Source: Halichondria panicea (lineage: Eukaryota > Porifera > Demospongiae > Suberitida > Halichondriidae). From it: a stretch of 64,000 nt of DNA. Every line of letters starts with the position of its first letter. Within the stretch, counting starts at the first letter, position 1. Positions 45,211 through 57,820 of the stretch are shown here, in pieces. The stretch is from NCBI RefSeq assembly GCF_963675165.1, contig NC_087392.1, positions 3,803,442-3,867,441 on the forward strand, read 5' to 3'. Both the position numbers and the translations under genes were made by a program. The notes under the pieces were generated by a model. The model did no database searches. It saw only the letters and a program-made list of their open reading frames with translations, and was not told the origin of the DNA.

Positions 45211-45644
45211 TTCAAATGGATTTCCAGGAACTTGATATACCGGTCTTTCAACACCAAACAAAAATAGGACAAAAAATATGGCGCTTATTGTGTTAGAACG
45301 TACAGCAATAATTGTACATAGAAACTCGATTTCAATCTGCGAAATAATAACTGAAGAATATAAATTCCAGAATTTACTTGGCGCTCAATTAAATTACTTT
45401 TTGGACTTGGCGTTTCTATTATGCACCTATCAATGATATGCCCCACAACGTGGTGTAATGTATCATTTGTGTACATAGATTGTCTGTGGACCATCGACGA
45501 GCATTATAAATGAGAACTCACCATCCACCCCACCAAATAGTAGTGAGGTATATTTAATAACTCAATTATTATAAGTACTATTTATTATAATATTGTATTT
45601 TAATAGGTGACATTGAGTGGTGGACAACGTCAACTAAAAATTAA
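45211..45644. other. AT-rich spacer
   Basis: No gene, repeat or element recognised. Confidence 0.4.
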
Positions 45645-48180
45645 TGTCTCGGAGTGGCTTTCGTTTATATTCCAGTAATGACGTAAGTTTTAATTAACAA
45701 TGCTTCATTGTTTTACGGCATGATATCTTTTAATTTAATAGGACAAAACGGCATCTACTAATGATTTAAGTGACAGCTACAAGCGTCGGATTGCTATAAT
45801 ATACAAAAAGATGGCCTTAAAAGAATTTGAAAAGAAAGTGAATGAATATGCTATAGAACTGGCCCTGAATGATACCAGTTTACTGAAGAAACAAGGCGAT
45901 CTGCTGGCTCTAGCGAGACAGAAGGTAGCAGACAGTGGTTATGTATTCAAAAAAGGCACATCACGATTGAAAGCATACAGGGCACCTACTCCAAAAAGAC
46001 CTAGATACGACAAAATTATGCGAGATGACTGATGAGTCAAGTCTATTGAAGATGAACTTACCGATGTATCCAGAATGATGATATTTAAAGTTTGCCTCAA
46101 GCGGAAGCTGCAAAGAATTATAAGCTCTGTGAGCAAGTGACAGAAGAAATAATGAGTCTAAAGTGTAGGAAGCGTGAACTATTAAACGAAAAGCATTTAT
46201 TTTCACAAAATAAAAAGCGGTGTCTAAAAAGAAAGATAGCAAATTCTTCTTGTGATTTTCACCTATTACCTCTGAGCTAATTGCCACGAGTACAATGGAT
46301 CGCGTATTAATCCCGTAAATTGCGATGATTCACCACATTCCATTTCTTCTGATTCATCTTTAAACTAGTGATGCCTTCCCGTGGCTCATCCGATGATGCT
46401 GTGAGAAGGCATAGTCTTAATTTAGTGTATCAAGAACAGATTAAATGCAATTTATGTAACAAACAGGAACAGGTTGTTTCAAGCAATGTTTATGTGACTC
46501 TATTTCGAGGACTCTCGTTAACTGATTATATACAAGCACACACACTTTATTGTTCAAGTACTCATCTCAACCGAGTTTAAAATGCAGTAAAATGCTATAT
46601 GTTGCTTCAAATGTGCTAAGAGATGGCTCGTTTAAAGCCACACAAGTATACAAATCTGATGTAGCAATCCTACGCTTTTTGCAAATGCCTTTAGTAGCAA
46701 TACGCATAGGTACTCTTTTGAGTGGACAGCCTAAGTGGTTTATGCTTGAATTTGTAAATGGAGTTGACTATCCAAAGTTGCGAATTCGTACCGCCGAACA
46801 ATTTCAAAACTGTTTTTTTCCTATATTCATCTCGTAGCTAAAGTCAGACAGTTTAAATGCAGTAAAATGCTATATGTTGCTTCAAATGTGCTAAGAGATG
46901 GCTATGTAGTGCTTTCAACCTCGTTTAAAGCCACGCAAGTATACAAATCTGATGTAGCAATCCTACACTTTTTGCAAATGCCTTTAGTATGCAAATGCCT
47001 TTAGTAGCAATACGCATAGGTACTCTTTTGAGTGGACAGGCTAAGTGGTTTATGCTCGAATTTGTAAATGGAATTGACTATCCAAAGTTTGCTTTCGAAC
47101 CGTAAAATCGATCGAATTCGTACCGCCGAACAATTTAAAAACTGTTTTTTCCTATATTCATCTCGTAGCTCATTTTGCTGAAGCTGGTCTATTGTTAGAG
47201 TCCGACAGTAAGAAGCCTAATTCCAAAAATTACTAAAACTGGCTGGAACAGACAAAGATAGAGAGCTAATTCGATACTCTGTGTATAAGATGTCTGGATT
47301 AGTACCAAGTAGAGCACGCAAAGAGTTTGATTTTGATTGCATTGCAGCAAGGGCTTCTCGTGTAGAAGAATGTATTAAAGAAGCGCAAACTATCCGGGAG
47401 TCCATCGACAAGATTGCTATGATCCGTGATAAGGCTCTACTGATTACATTGGGTCTCCAGGACTGTGAACCCTGTCTATCCGATAATGAATCCAGCTGTG
47501 ATTCCAGTTGTGACTCAGAAGATAGTGAATCAGTTCCAAATGTTGACCCATCCATACACATACCTCCCCCTGAAACTCTTATTGAAATTCTTAATACTGC
47601 TCAGTATAATTGGTTCGAATTATACAAAGTTCGAAAATTGTTTGTGGTACTGATTTCAGTGAATTGTATTCGAAATCCTTAGGCTTACAAATGAGCATTC
47701 ACCGAAGGAACCTGTTAGAAAGATCATTTGCTTCGTATGAAGCTACCCTACCAGACTATTCTCAAATTCGTGATGAAAACGCTCTTAATGGTGCAACAGT
47801 GTCTGACTCTGATTGTGATGACTCAGAAGATTATGTCGGTGATACATGTTTGTGCAAGAGGAGACCCTTTACCAGACACTACAAAAGAAAAGGGATCAGA
47901 GGGTTGCAACTTATAATGGAAAGGGTTTGTCCATGGAGATTTCTTTTAAATGGGTGTGGTTCTCTTGGTTCATGGTTTAACTGTACAATCGGAAAATGTG
48001 AAGAAACATTACGAATAAAAGGAAATTCTCTAGTACAAAAGATACGCAGATTAAAAGCAAAAAAGATAGCAGAGAGGAACTTTTTGAGTCGAAAAAGGAG
48101 TAAACGAGTAAATTCTATTTTGAAACGGTTTCCAGATATCGGAAAAGCCGTTGAATCCCTTCGTTGCTGATTCTAACATT
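45645..48180 (+). pseudogene. multi-copy sponge/cnidarian-type protein of unknown function, broken
   Basis: Opens with ATG at 45645 (MSRSGFRLYSSND), a donor GTAAGT and an intron to about 45742. It then reads NDTSLLKKQGDLLALARQKV, ADSGYVFKKGTSRLK and a basic stretch, followed in another frame by a coiled coil (NYKLCEQVTEEIMSLKCRKR). Later pieces: a region with ASRVEECIKEAQTIRESIDK (47360) and an acidic Ser/Asp run, QYNWFELYKV (47600), then a long basic frame 47610-48170 (ERNFLSRKRSKRVNSILKRF, PDIGKAVESL). Such modules recur as multi-copy genes in sponges and cnidarians, probably mobile, but I know no function. Frames change at about 46025, 46280 and 47640, and the middle is duplicated. Confidence 0.45.
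46568..47170 (+). repeat. ~290-bp tandem duplication
   Basis: The segment starting AAAATGCTATATGTTGCTTC and ending CCTATATTCATCTCGTAGCT occurs at about 46588-46839 and 46865-47170. The second copy has an extra ATGTAGTGCTTTCAACC and a local duplication of GCAAATGCCTTTAGTA. Difference between copies is a few percent plus indels. Confidence 0.85.
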
Positions 48181-48185
48181 GGGGC

Positions 48186-49370
48186 ATGCTCACATTTGAC
48201 GGAAATTTGAAACTTGATAAAAAGGTAACATATGAGAAAATACGCCAGCACCTACAAGAAAAATACAACCGTCATTTCGCTTCGAGCAAGAGCAAGTACT
48301 TGGTCATCGTATATAAACATCGCAACACTGCATGTGATTGTTTTATTGGGTATTACACCACAGGTGAACTTAGGCTGGTCGTACAAATGTCTCATGGAAC
48401 TGTTAAAGGTACGCTAAATACCTATCTTCAACAGCTTGAGTCTGGAATAATTAAATTGCCTTCGGAGCGCACTCTCACAGATTACACCCACTGGACCACC
48501 CCACACTCTAGAGTACAATAAAATCATGAGTTCGTTGAAGAAATTCTGGAGAGCGAGCTGCTCTCTAAACCACACAATGTTTCCCTGTCATGGACGAGAT
48601 GAAAATCAAGAACGACCTAGTGTTCAACAAACACAGCGGCCAACTAGGTAGTGTGAATGCTGATATCAAGAAGGATGGCAGTGCCAAGACCCTAGCTGAC
48701 CACGCCTTCGTATTCCTAGCAAGAGCTGTTTTCAAGCCAACCATCGGTGATTCCTGTGGCTCACTACTTCAGTACATCCCTTTCTCATCATTCTATAATA
48801 CTATATCCATGCAAGTATATATTTTATATCCTGTGCATGTGCATGCATGCATGGGTGTGTGCTACAACGTAATTTGCATCAGCTATAATTATACACATGC
48901 AGGCGAAAAAAATCTTTCCCATAGTTTGGGAAGTGATCAAGAGTCTAGAGCTTTATGGCATACTAGTGACCTCCCTAACCAGTGAGGGTGCTAAACCGAA
49001 CAGGAGGTTTTACCACCTGTGTCAGCCACAAGTAGAAACCTGCCCTAAAAACGTGTCAACCTACAGAGAGGACAAGGATCACTACTTCTTCTCCGATGCC
49101 CCTCACTTGCTCAAAACAACAAGGAACTGTTTCAGCAACTCTTTCTCGCATTCAAGAAGTCGGTATTATAATTAATAACTATACATAATTATAATAATAT
49201 TATATATATCCGTTGCATTGCTTTTCTAGAAAAAGGGACAAGTGATAAGTTGGAAGTCAATTGAGAGCCTGACAAAAACATCCATAATACAACACACTTT
49301 TTAGTTGCTAAATGAATTGACATGTACAGCAAACGCAGTTATTATCTCTAGAAAAGGTGGGCATGCATTT
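48186..49370 (+). pseudogene. P-element-type (THAP9-like) transposase remnant
   Basis: SGIIKLPSERTLTDYTHWTT (48450), then after a one-base slip MDEMKIKNDLVFNKHSGQLG (48590; catalytic Asp region), LADHAFVFLARAVFKP, an intron, KIFPIVWEVIKSLELYG (48910), HYFFSDAPHLLKTTRNCFSN (49080), GQVISWKSIESL (49240) and RKGGHAFNE with a donor (49350). This order is diagnostic of P-superfamily transposases. No THAP domain found upstream. The N-terminal part (MLTFDGNLKLDKKVTYEKIR) looks as if it belongs to the preceding gene, so the junction may be chimeric. Frame breaks near 48525 and 48590. Confidence 0.7.
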
Positions 49371-49399
49371 AATGAGGTAAGCTGCATGTCGACCTTTAG

Positions 49400-50921
49400 C
49401 CTGGACATGTAATTAAACTTACCTGGTGTCTTTGCTGTGACTTTGGAACAACGTCTGCAGCCAAGCGGGCAGCTCTGTTAGAAGAACAACGCTCAAAGAA
49501 ACACTTACGACTAAAGAAATACCAAGAGAAAAAAGAAGTTGGAGACTGCAAAAACCAGCCAACCAGCAGCCACACCATTTCGTTCTACCCAATCAAAAAG
49601 TCAGCATGTATGTGTATGCTCTTATCACGAGAATGTTTGCCTTCTTCTTGTAGCTTTGAGAGAGCATACATCACTTTTAGTCAAGTTTCAAGATTTCAAG
49701 TTACCTGTGATCCTCAGGTAAAGATTGCCTGAGCAGTCAATGTACAGTCCGAAAGATTATATTGACAAATATGCACCAAGCGATGGTGTTGCTACAGTTC
49801 GATATCACCAATGAATGGCAAAGTATTGATGGCAAAGTAATGACAGAGTCGAAAACGTTGAAGTCTTGGGGACAGAGGAGGACACCTACGCTGGGCCATT
49901 TTTGCTCCACACATAACGTTAAATGCAGACATTATTTTATGAAATCAAAATGCGATAGCAAGAATGTTGTTCTCCAAGTAGAAAATGCAAGTATAGCAAG
50001 AGAAAAAGCAAATCATTCACTGTCGCCATTCCTTGCTCAGAAATGGGCTGGTGCATTAGCAGTGCCGAGAACACATCAGACTCATTGCGTACAAACCAGT
50101 GGCAGAGACAAACTAATGGTTGCTGATACCTCAGACGCAACGGAGTTTCGCATTGTACGAACGAAGAAAGTTTCAAGAAGAACAAGAATTAGAACAACAA
50201 GAATCCGATAAAAATGTCGATGACTCAGAAAATACACTAACTGCTACTGATGACGAAAAAAGTTCTATACGAGAGTTGACGGACGGTCAGACAACAGTGG
50301 GTGGTAGTGAAGTACGATGGCATGGATTTCTGGGAGAAATAACAATAGCAAGTACAAGCATTATGATCACTATACTTACACAATAATTATCCAACTGCTT
50401 TTTTTGTATTGATAGGTCTTACGATGTCCATATTATCGTACTCTGGGTTTGTTGGCCACTTCCAACCATTGCCACTCCTCATGCATGCATTACATTCACC
50501 TCAGACTTACGAAGTTATGTCATCGATTTAAATTGATGACATTTTAGGAGTACGTCCGCCACAAAATCGGTGTATGGTCCGTCACAAGGAAAAGTAGCCG
50601 GTAAGAGTATACGCTAGATATATTTTTCTTCTTTTCCAAAATAACGAATACTTGTTTTTATCATAAGCACTTCACAGACTTTGTAAGTGATAAGTGAACA
50701 GTTCTAGGTATGTAATTGAATATGAATATACGTCCGTCACAGTACTTAAAATTCACCCACAACCAGCCAAAAAATTAAACAATTTTACGGAGTTGAATTT
50801 ACTGAGTGATTCTACTGACACCTGTGTTGGTTTATGCTAAGAATGATGGTGTTTCAGTAAAAATAAATCTTTGAATAGTACGTCCGTCACCACAGAATTT
50901 CCCATATAGAGACATAGTCTC
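49400..50921. other. unassigned; weak open stretches
   Basis: An Arg/Lys/Glu-rich open stretch (about 49460-49600) and a longer one (49762-50211) have no recognised motif. TACGTCCGTCAC recurs at about 50726 and 50879, with a variant near 50550. Confidence 0.3.
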
Positions 50922-51348
50922 ATGAATCAGCCGCCGTTCCTTTGGAACACCGTCTGAGCACTCTTGTCATCGTTTTATGTGCCAAGGCGGAATTCCGTCT
51001 TGACCAATCAGATTGCAGAAGTCCAGTCAGGTGATGAACTTGGAGGCAGCAAAGAACTGAACTTTGCTCAACGCATTTAGACGCATGCGTAATGCATGGT
51101 AAACACTTCATACATAGAAGCTGCTGCGAAGCATAAGCAAGCCAAGCAGGGGTCCTTGGGCAAGATTTAGCACCACGAGAGAGATGCCTTCACTTGACGA
51201 TTTGTACATTTATATTTAGCAAATACGTGTGGGCGTAAGATCACAAATTTAATTACATTCCATTGGTTTTGTGAGCAATCAACATTCCATTTTGAATTGA
51301 CTCCATGACAAGAGTGCTCAGACGGTGTTCCAAAGGACTGATTCATGG
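50922..51348. mobile_element. MITE with ~45-bp inverted ends
   Basis: CATGAATCAG ... TCCTTTGGAACACCGTCTGA GCACTCTTGTCAT on the left is inverted at the right (ATGACAAGAGTGCTCAGACG to CTGATTCATG). A 7-nt insertion interrupts the left arm. No coding. Confidence 0.85.
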
Positions 51349-51589
51349 ACTCCTATACTGTCAATGTGCAATTGCAGGAAGTCGATAATCTAAAAGATCG
51401 GTTTGCGTTTACCATATGCTACAGATCTTTTAGAGACGGTGGGCCACATCCCCAAAGAATTGTCCACAATATGAGATGTTCACCATTGGCACAAGAGTAT
51501 TTTTGACATAAGGGTGTTCAGCCCCTTCACGCAGAGTCACCAAAATATTTCCCTCTGTCAATGCTATAAGAAGAACGAACAGAAGAGCA

Positions 51590-51720
51590 CACAATCAACG
51601 CATCAGAGAAGTAGAGCACGGATCCTTCTCCCCCCTTGTCTTTTCTACACCAGGAGGAATGGGACCAATAGCTAAGTTTGTATACAAGAGAATAGCCTCA
51701 ATGACAGTGCATAAATATGG
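51590..51720 (+). pseudogene. mobile-element protein fragment (EHGSFSPLVF motif)
   Basis: REVEHGSFSPLVFSTPGGMG then FVYKRIAS is a conserved block I associate with C-terminal regions of invertebrate retroelement proteins. Too short to name the class. Following text to 52190 is unassigned. Confidence 0.35.
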
Positions 51721-52199
51721 CAATAGGTGTGTATACTGAGCTATTCACTGGTGCGCTCAGCAACTATATATGCACCTAAGAGGATCCACGGGCCTTACCA
51801 CTGAATTGAACCTAAACTTGAAAATATTCATTAATAACCATAAAATATTTTGTTGTCTATACATGCATTTTGTACACGTCTTTTGTTGTTCAACACACAC
51901 AACAATTAGATTCGCACAAGATGGCCTTGAAGTCCCTAAAAATGCCAGGTCGGTTCAAATGGCTCATTAATTCGCCAAATATTAAAGAGCACCTTCTATA
52001 CGTTCATCCAAAGAAGACTGTAAAATCTTTTACACAGCTGAAACATTTAGTAGCTGCTCTCAAATAGTAGCCTCAGTGAACTTTGACTCTATCATCGCAC
52101 ACGTGGCAGCACACGCTATCTTGCCTGTTACCATAGATACTGCACTGTACTGCAGCACCTGTCCTAGATCCAAGATCCCAGTCTCATGGCCGAGTGTGT

Positions 52200-52500
52200 A
52201 GAGCAAGAGGTTCCCGAAGTTTTAAGGCATCTTTCAAACTAACAGTGGTTGAATTTTCTGAGAAAAATACTAACAGAGGAGCTGGTATAAAGTTTAGTGT
52301 TGATGAAAAGAGAGTACGAGAATGGAAGAAACAGAAAGAACAGCTGCTTTGTACACCAGCTAAGAAGAAAGGCTGGAAGGAGGAGATAGAAAAGTAGCTC
52401 TACCAGAGTTAGAAGAGGAATTTGCATCATGGATTGAGAATCTTACTTCTCTAACCAGTATTCGGAGAAAGGCTTTTGAGATGACACACCAAAGAGGTAT
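52200..52500 (+). pseudogene. pogo-type transposase N-terminus (Brinker-like DNA-binding domain)
   Basis: SFKASFKLTVVEFSEKNTNR then GAGIKFSVDEKRVREWKKQK is the Brinker-type HTH found at the start of pogo-group transposases. After a frameshift near 52370 it continues ALPELEEEFASWIENL and ends at a donor-like site near 52497. No DDE domain follows. Confidence 0.65.
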
Positions 52501-52655
52501 AAATAGCCTTAACTAACTTACTAATTAATACTTATTAGCTTCCTTCTATCTATAGGTGAGGATAACTTTATGCCAGTAATGGATGGCTACTCAATTTCCT
52601 CGCTAGACATCAGTTTTCTCTGAGAAGAAGAACAACAGTGAGCCAACGTCGAGCG

Positions 52656-52886
52656 TAGGCATGCTGTACATCAGATGTATGCGGAGAGTAACATGACTTC
52701 CTGTATCTGTCATGATCAAGCTTGGAATTTGCACACTGACCAATCCAAGTGTGGGTGGTGTGATGTAATCTACTTTCTTGATAGATTATATCACCGCTTG
52801 GATTGGTCAGTGTGCAAATTCCAAGCTTGTGACAGATACAGGAAGTCACGTTACTCTCCGCATGCATCTGATGTACAGTATGCCTA
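52656..52886. mobile_element. foldback element, ~90-bp arms, TA target site
   Basis: TA, GGCATGCTGTACATCAGATG, ... ACACTGACCAATCCAAG, loop of ~50 bp, then the inverted arm ending ATGTACAGTATGCC, TA. Arms are ~93% identical by eye. Confidence 0.88.
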
Positions 52887-52889
52887 TGT

Positions 52890-53249
52890 TCGATACTCTT
52901 TTGGAGATATTTGCTTCTAGGTGTATCTAGCTATAGCTTCATGGTCATAATTATATTAGAGTATGTTTTGGCAATGGTATACAGTGTGCTTGTAGTATTG
53001 TGATATGGCACAACAGTGTCACTTCACAGGTATTACTTTGAGACAAACTTAGAGCCCTACACCAGATTTAAATATGGTACTGAACATTTATTTTTGTCTT
53101 TGCTTATTCTATAGAGTACATATGGCTGAAATACCGTTGAAAAAGAGAGTGTTGAAAAAGAGAGTGTTTTATATCCGTATTAAGAAAGCTGCGACTATGT
53201 GAAGTTAACTCAAAAAATTGCCCACCCTCATACAATTTGAAAACCGTAA
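52890..53249. other. spacer
   Basis: AT-rich; one local duplication (TTGAAAAAGAGAGTGTT, twice near 53140-53165). No gene recognised. Confidence 0.4.
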
Positions 53250-53289
53250 GCACTAGGTCCACACGGGGCGATTATTATCGAGGAAATAC

Positions 53290-53930
53290 TCTTCTTGGCG
53301 CCAAAAGTTCTGATGTGGAAGAAGCAGTGGGAAAAGTGCTACAAGGAATGTCAAATCTACACGCTCTAGGACACATCCATTCTAGTGAGTAATTCGCATG
53401 TACTACGTGATTCTGGTGTACGTTTATAGGAGTAAGTGTTAAGACTTGGAGAAAGAAGAAAGGTTTGTTATTCTACCTACTGTGTATTCATGGTACAATG
53501 CAGCTCCAGACAAACAAGCTCCTGTCGCTGTCGTTGATCCTGAGAGCCCAGTGAAAAGCAGCAGGAAAAATGTTACAAGCAACGTCAAATCTACGCACTC
53601 TAGGACACGTGCTGCATGTGCTGGAGAATGTACGCATATCTCATTTTTGTACATCATTCTGGTGTGCACCAATAGGAGTGAGTTACAGACTGGGAGAAAG
53701 AAGACAGGTTTGCATTGCGTACGGGCACCTACTATAATTATATTCATGGTAAAACGCAGCTCCTGACGACCAAGCTCCTGTCGCTGTCGTTGACCCCGAA
53801 GAGCCCAGTGAAAAGCAGCATAAAAGGTGCTACAACATATGAAAGGTGCTACATAGCAACGTCAAATCTACGCCCTTTAGTACACGCTGGTAACTCAAAT
53901 TTCAAAGCACATGAGGTTGTATTCATGCAA
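53290..53930 (+). repeat. three tandem ~200-250-bp repeats with coding-like character
   Basis: Units near 53290, 53440 and 53690 share GTGGAAGAAGCAGTGGGAAA-type / CCAGTGAAAAGCAGCA text followed by CAACGTCAAATCTACGC and, in units 2-3, GAGAAAGAAGA and CTCCTGTCGCTGTCGTTGA. Unit 2 reads APVAVVDPESPVKSSRKN. Possibly a duplicated exon; product unknown. Confidence 0.55.
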
Positions 53931-53939
53931 GTTATGTAC

Positions 53940-54557
53940 AGATAATTACACCATGTGTGCACACTTTCATGGACTACAGTGGTTGAAAAATAATAGGCTA
54001 GTAATCTTTGAAGGCAACAAAAAACACTGCATGTGCATGTTTTCTAACTGTTGCTTTTAGATTCACGACCATTCCCCATAATTAAGGTAAAATCTGTTTA
54101 CCGCAGTGTGAATTAAGCTCAACGCACGGGGTAAACGTTTTATGAGCATCTTGTTATGTATGTTATTATATCTGTAGGTACACTTACAAGTATCCAATGG
54201 AGAATCATTACACTTACAAGTATCCAATGGAGAATCATTGTTTGATGACTCAGAAACAAATTCCTGCTTTGGTAAAGCGTTTTCAAAATATCCTCTGAAA
54301 ACCAAAGTGAAAATGCTTGTTATTGGTCACAGAGCCAAACAAAATCAAGGATAAACTGTGGCAACTTGAAAGAGCTTATAGGTATTTATACACTCAATGT
54401 GACGTAGCTGCCATGATAATGTTTGTGAATGGAGATGAATGTGCATTTCACGAATGTATAGAGGATGTTGTTGCTGATGTCGAGTTTTACATGTAAAACA
54501 TAAGCTCACGTGGTGTTTTAATTAGTGACCTTTTGACATGCTGCTAACTCACAAGGA
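53940..54557. other. spacer
   Basis: Contains a perfect 30-bp-class direct repeat (ACACTTACAAGTATCCAATG, twice at 54180-54238). No gene recognised. Confidence 0.4.
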
Positions 54558-54930
54558 ATGACTCATCAAGTAAATCTCCTCCCTCTCATGTACCATCTAG
54601 AACTGGCAGACATCATGTTCTACATAAACTCTTGTAAAAACACTCTAAGATACAACATTCTGGATTATGTCACACCAACTACAGGTTACACCAGATCCTC
54701 GGACAATAATAGACTAAATGACACGTACTCACGTACAAACACTTTTTATTACAATCGTCTCCCAAGATTATGGAATAGCCTGCCAACAATCGACATGAAC
54801 CTCACAAGCAGCACTATCAAAGCCACATTGAAGAATCTCTTCTTCTTCAGCAATTTCGACTCCGACATTCCTTGCACCTTCCATTTCAAGTGCCCATGCG
54901 TAACATTCACATCTAATTGTTTATTATATA
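54558..54930 (+). pseudogene. non-LTR retrotransposon (LINE), C-terminal end
   Basis: LLPLMYHLELADIMFYINSC, NILDYVTPTTGYTRS, YYNRLPRLWNSLPTIDMNLT and CTFHFKCPC form the usual terminal segment after the RT domain in jockey/CR1-like LINEs. Everything upstream is missing, a typical 5' truncation. Confidence 0.7.
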
Positions 54931-55289
54931 ATTATGTAACCTGTTTCTACAGGCTTGCCATCAGCATTCCTAGGTCAGTGCTACATACATCATTTATTTT
55001 GTCCTGTGCTGAAAAATCATATTGATGATATGGTAAACATCGACCTCTTGATAACGTCAACTCCATTTCATAACATCGATTTTGACACACAAATGGCAAA
55101 ACATTGACCTTTATGATGCTATTTGTACAGCTAGCAGCAAGCTATTGTAATGATTGTATCTGTTGTTTTGATGTATAATTATATCAACTGTGTTCAAAGT
55201 CAATGGTAAGGCAATGAACTTTCAACTTTCAATCACATTTTATTACAGAATCACACATGTTAACAAGAGCATAACTGATACATACAATT

Positions 55290-56270
55290 TTATCTAGTAG
55301 AGTTTTTGACTGATCCTGTAAAGTACTGATCCTGTAAAGTAATGAGAAAGTCAATGGGTTGTGTATCACCGAGAAGAGAACATTTTTTTCTGATATTACC
55401 TATTACTCGCTCCACATGAATTCGAACATTAGCTATTTTTCTTGTCTGTTCCACCTCAATACCAGACAATTGGCTTTTACCTCTAGTGAAAGCGGGCATC
55501 TTGAGAGTTGAACAGTATGCACCTACTGAGTCACTGATATCAAATCCTCGATCAGCCAAAATCGTGTCTCCAGGTACAAGATAAGTGAGCAGCGAACAGT
55601 GCTCAGTGATATACTTGTCACTTGCTCTCCCTCCCCATCCATCTGAAATGTAGCTTACAGTCCCTTGCGGTGTTATTCCAATCAAATATTTCACTGTATT
55701 ATGATGTTTATATTGCGAATATGTTTGAGCTCAAGCTAATAAATTGGTCGGACGGTCTATAAATACCTCAAAACAGTCAATGATCACCACACAATGTGGG
55801 TGATGTTTGCGAAATACCATTGGCATTGTTTTTAGGAGAACATCTCTATATCTGGCCATATGATCAAAGGCTTCAGTTTGATATAAAGTTGACCAACAAC
55901 AAATTCAAATGTTCGGCAGATAGTAGATTTGAAACAATAGGCAAGGTCTCTCCCACTAACATTCAATCGTAGTCTTATAAGTGTAACTAGTAGCTGTTGA
56001 AATGGAGTGGCCTGAAGCAGTCAGTACCCAAACAGATTTCACAATGGAAAATCTAAGCGAGCTTGAAGAGAGAGCAACAATGCCAGCTACACTCACACCT
56101 TATACGTTAATAATTTGGAAGCTGATCTGATTGCTTTAAAAACAAACAGTTGTCTGCAACAAGAAAATTAAAACAAGACATCCAATTCTGCTTGCTTAAT
56201 GAATCGTTTTTCAAGGATAATGATGAAAAGGTATTATTCTACACAGGACTGAGTACATGGGAGATACTTT
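55290..56270 (-). pseudogene. ISL2EU (PIF/Harbinger-like) transposase, DDE_4
   Basis: Minus strand: weak N-terminal pieces, [20 protein letters not shown] (55830; first Asp), then after a TGA (Arg codon lost at about 55732) [55 protein letters not shown] (second Asp) and [14 protein letters not shown] (Glu). The catalytic set is visible but stops and frameshifts upstream inactivate it. Near its end ACTGATCCTGTAAAGTA is duplicated in tandem. Confidence 0.8.
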
Positions 56271-56757
56271 GTAAACTGTACATTTCAACATAATTTATTG
56301 TTCATCATCAACATCTTGTTCATCATCAATCTCGATCTCGTGGCTACTTAGATCTAGTCTTCTTTAGGATTGTCTTTCAATGACCTTCTAGATCCAGATC
56401 CATAGTCATGGACTGCTTTCATCGAAGGTGATCCTGACACAAAGTGGTCCTAACAGACTCTTATATTAGGAAACTGATCAGGCTTCCTCTTGATACTTGC
56501 AAGCCATTCTCGCTGCCTCTTGCTGCTCAGCTCCAATGATTTGTCTCCTGATGACAATTGGGAGTCGGAAAACTCTCTTGCCTTCGCTTCTACCCGTACG
56601 ATTTCCACAATTTATTACTACCATAATTATTTACATTGAATTTGCGTGCAAAAATTGCTGGTGGTACCCCAAAATGGCGGCTATCAAAACGTGACGTCAA
56701 AACCATACCCAATGCAATGGGTCTATCGTCAACAACACCAGTCTACTTGTAATCCTC
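56271..56757. other. spacer
   Basis: A GTTCATCATCAA direct repeat (56300-56335) and AT-rich sequence; no gene recognised. Confidence 0.4.
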
Positions 56758-57467
56758 TACCGTACCCTTGCGAAAATAAGCATCTTGCCCATCCCCTCTT
56801 TTGCTTCAAAGTTCTTGCACGAGGGTATTTTCACTCGATTATAAGCCCACCCAGAATAAAGAGTTGAGCATGCGCAGTAGCTGAATGCCACATGTTAACT
56901 ACTAATTTTAATGAGTTTTAGGTAGCAGAGTAAGACTACTTTACTCCCTGCTGGACCAAGATCAGACATATAACTTTCTCTGTATGGATCAGTTTGCCCT
57001 TGAAGACGTATATGCAGGGAACAAAGTAGTAGTTGAGAAAGGAAGGAAAACACAAAGTCCAAGAAAGTTACCACACAGGCTAATTTTGGAGGTTACCTTG
57101 CCTTAGTTTTCTGAAACAAAGTACCTGATAGCTGCTCTGTAGGAGTATGACCTACCATCCTTCGGGAAGTTTCTGCTAACATCTGACATCGACAAGCAAC
57201 AAATAGAGCCAGAGTCCACTTTTTCATGTTCATTCTCTTGTCATGCTTTAATCACACTCATGCATTAGTATATAACATTGTTATTGTCAATAAAATGTTC
57301 ATACTATGTATTAAAATGAAAATACAATAAGAATTGTCATAGAGCAAAGTGTAAACCTCGATTTGAGGCCGAATGAAAACTCGCCGTTCGCGATTAAACG
57401 CCCAGTCCCCTAATAAGCCTAGACTTCTTGCAGAAGAGGGTAGGCGTATTTTCGCAAGGGTATGGTA
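56758..57467. mobile_element. non-autonomous element with TACC(G/A)TACCCTTGCGAAAATA ends
   Basis: Left TACCGTACCCTTGCGAAAAT, right ATTTTCGCAAGGGTATGGTA, inverted with one mismatch. About 710 bp; the interior is not coding. Confidence 0.7.
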
Positions 57468-57820
57468 CTTCTGAGCCACAGCCTTACCTACTGAGAAACC
57501 ACAGAGCAAGAATTGACATGGTAGCTAGCTAGCTCAATACTGTCAAGCTTTACTACACAAGATTTTATTACGTGCATGTACCAAATTTTGTCAAGATGCA
57601 TCATATCAATTCAAATTTGTTGAGGAAGTAGATTATAAGAATAGTGCCTGGGGGAAGTAATTATATAATACAATTATTATCTAGGATATGATACAGAGTG
57701 AATCAGTAAATAAAACTACTTAACGCCCTGAGGGCTGAGTGCAATATATGCCATGCATCCTTCGTGTCGTTATTGTTTATTTTGGTAAGAAAATGTATAA
57801 TTATTGTCATGATACCCAAC

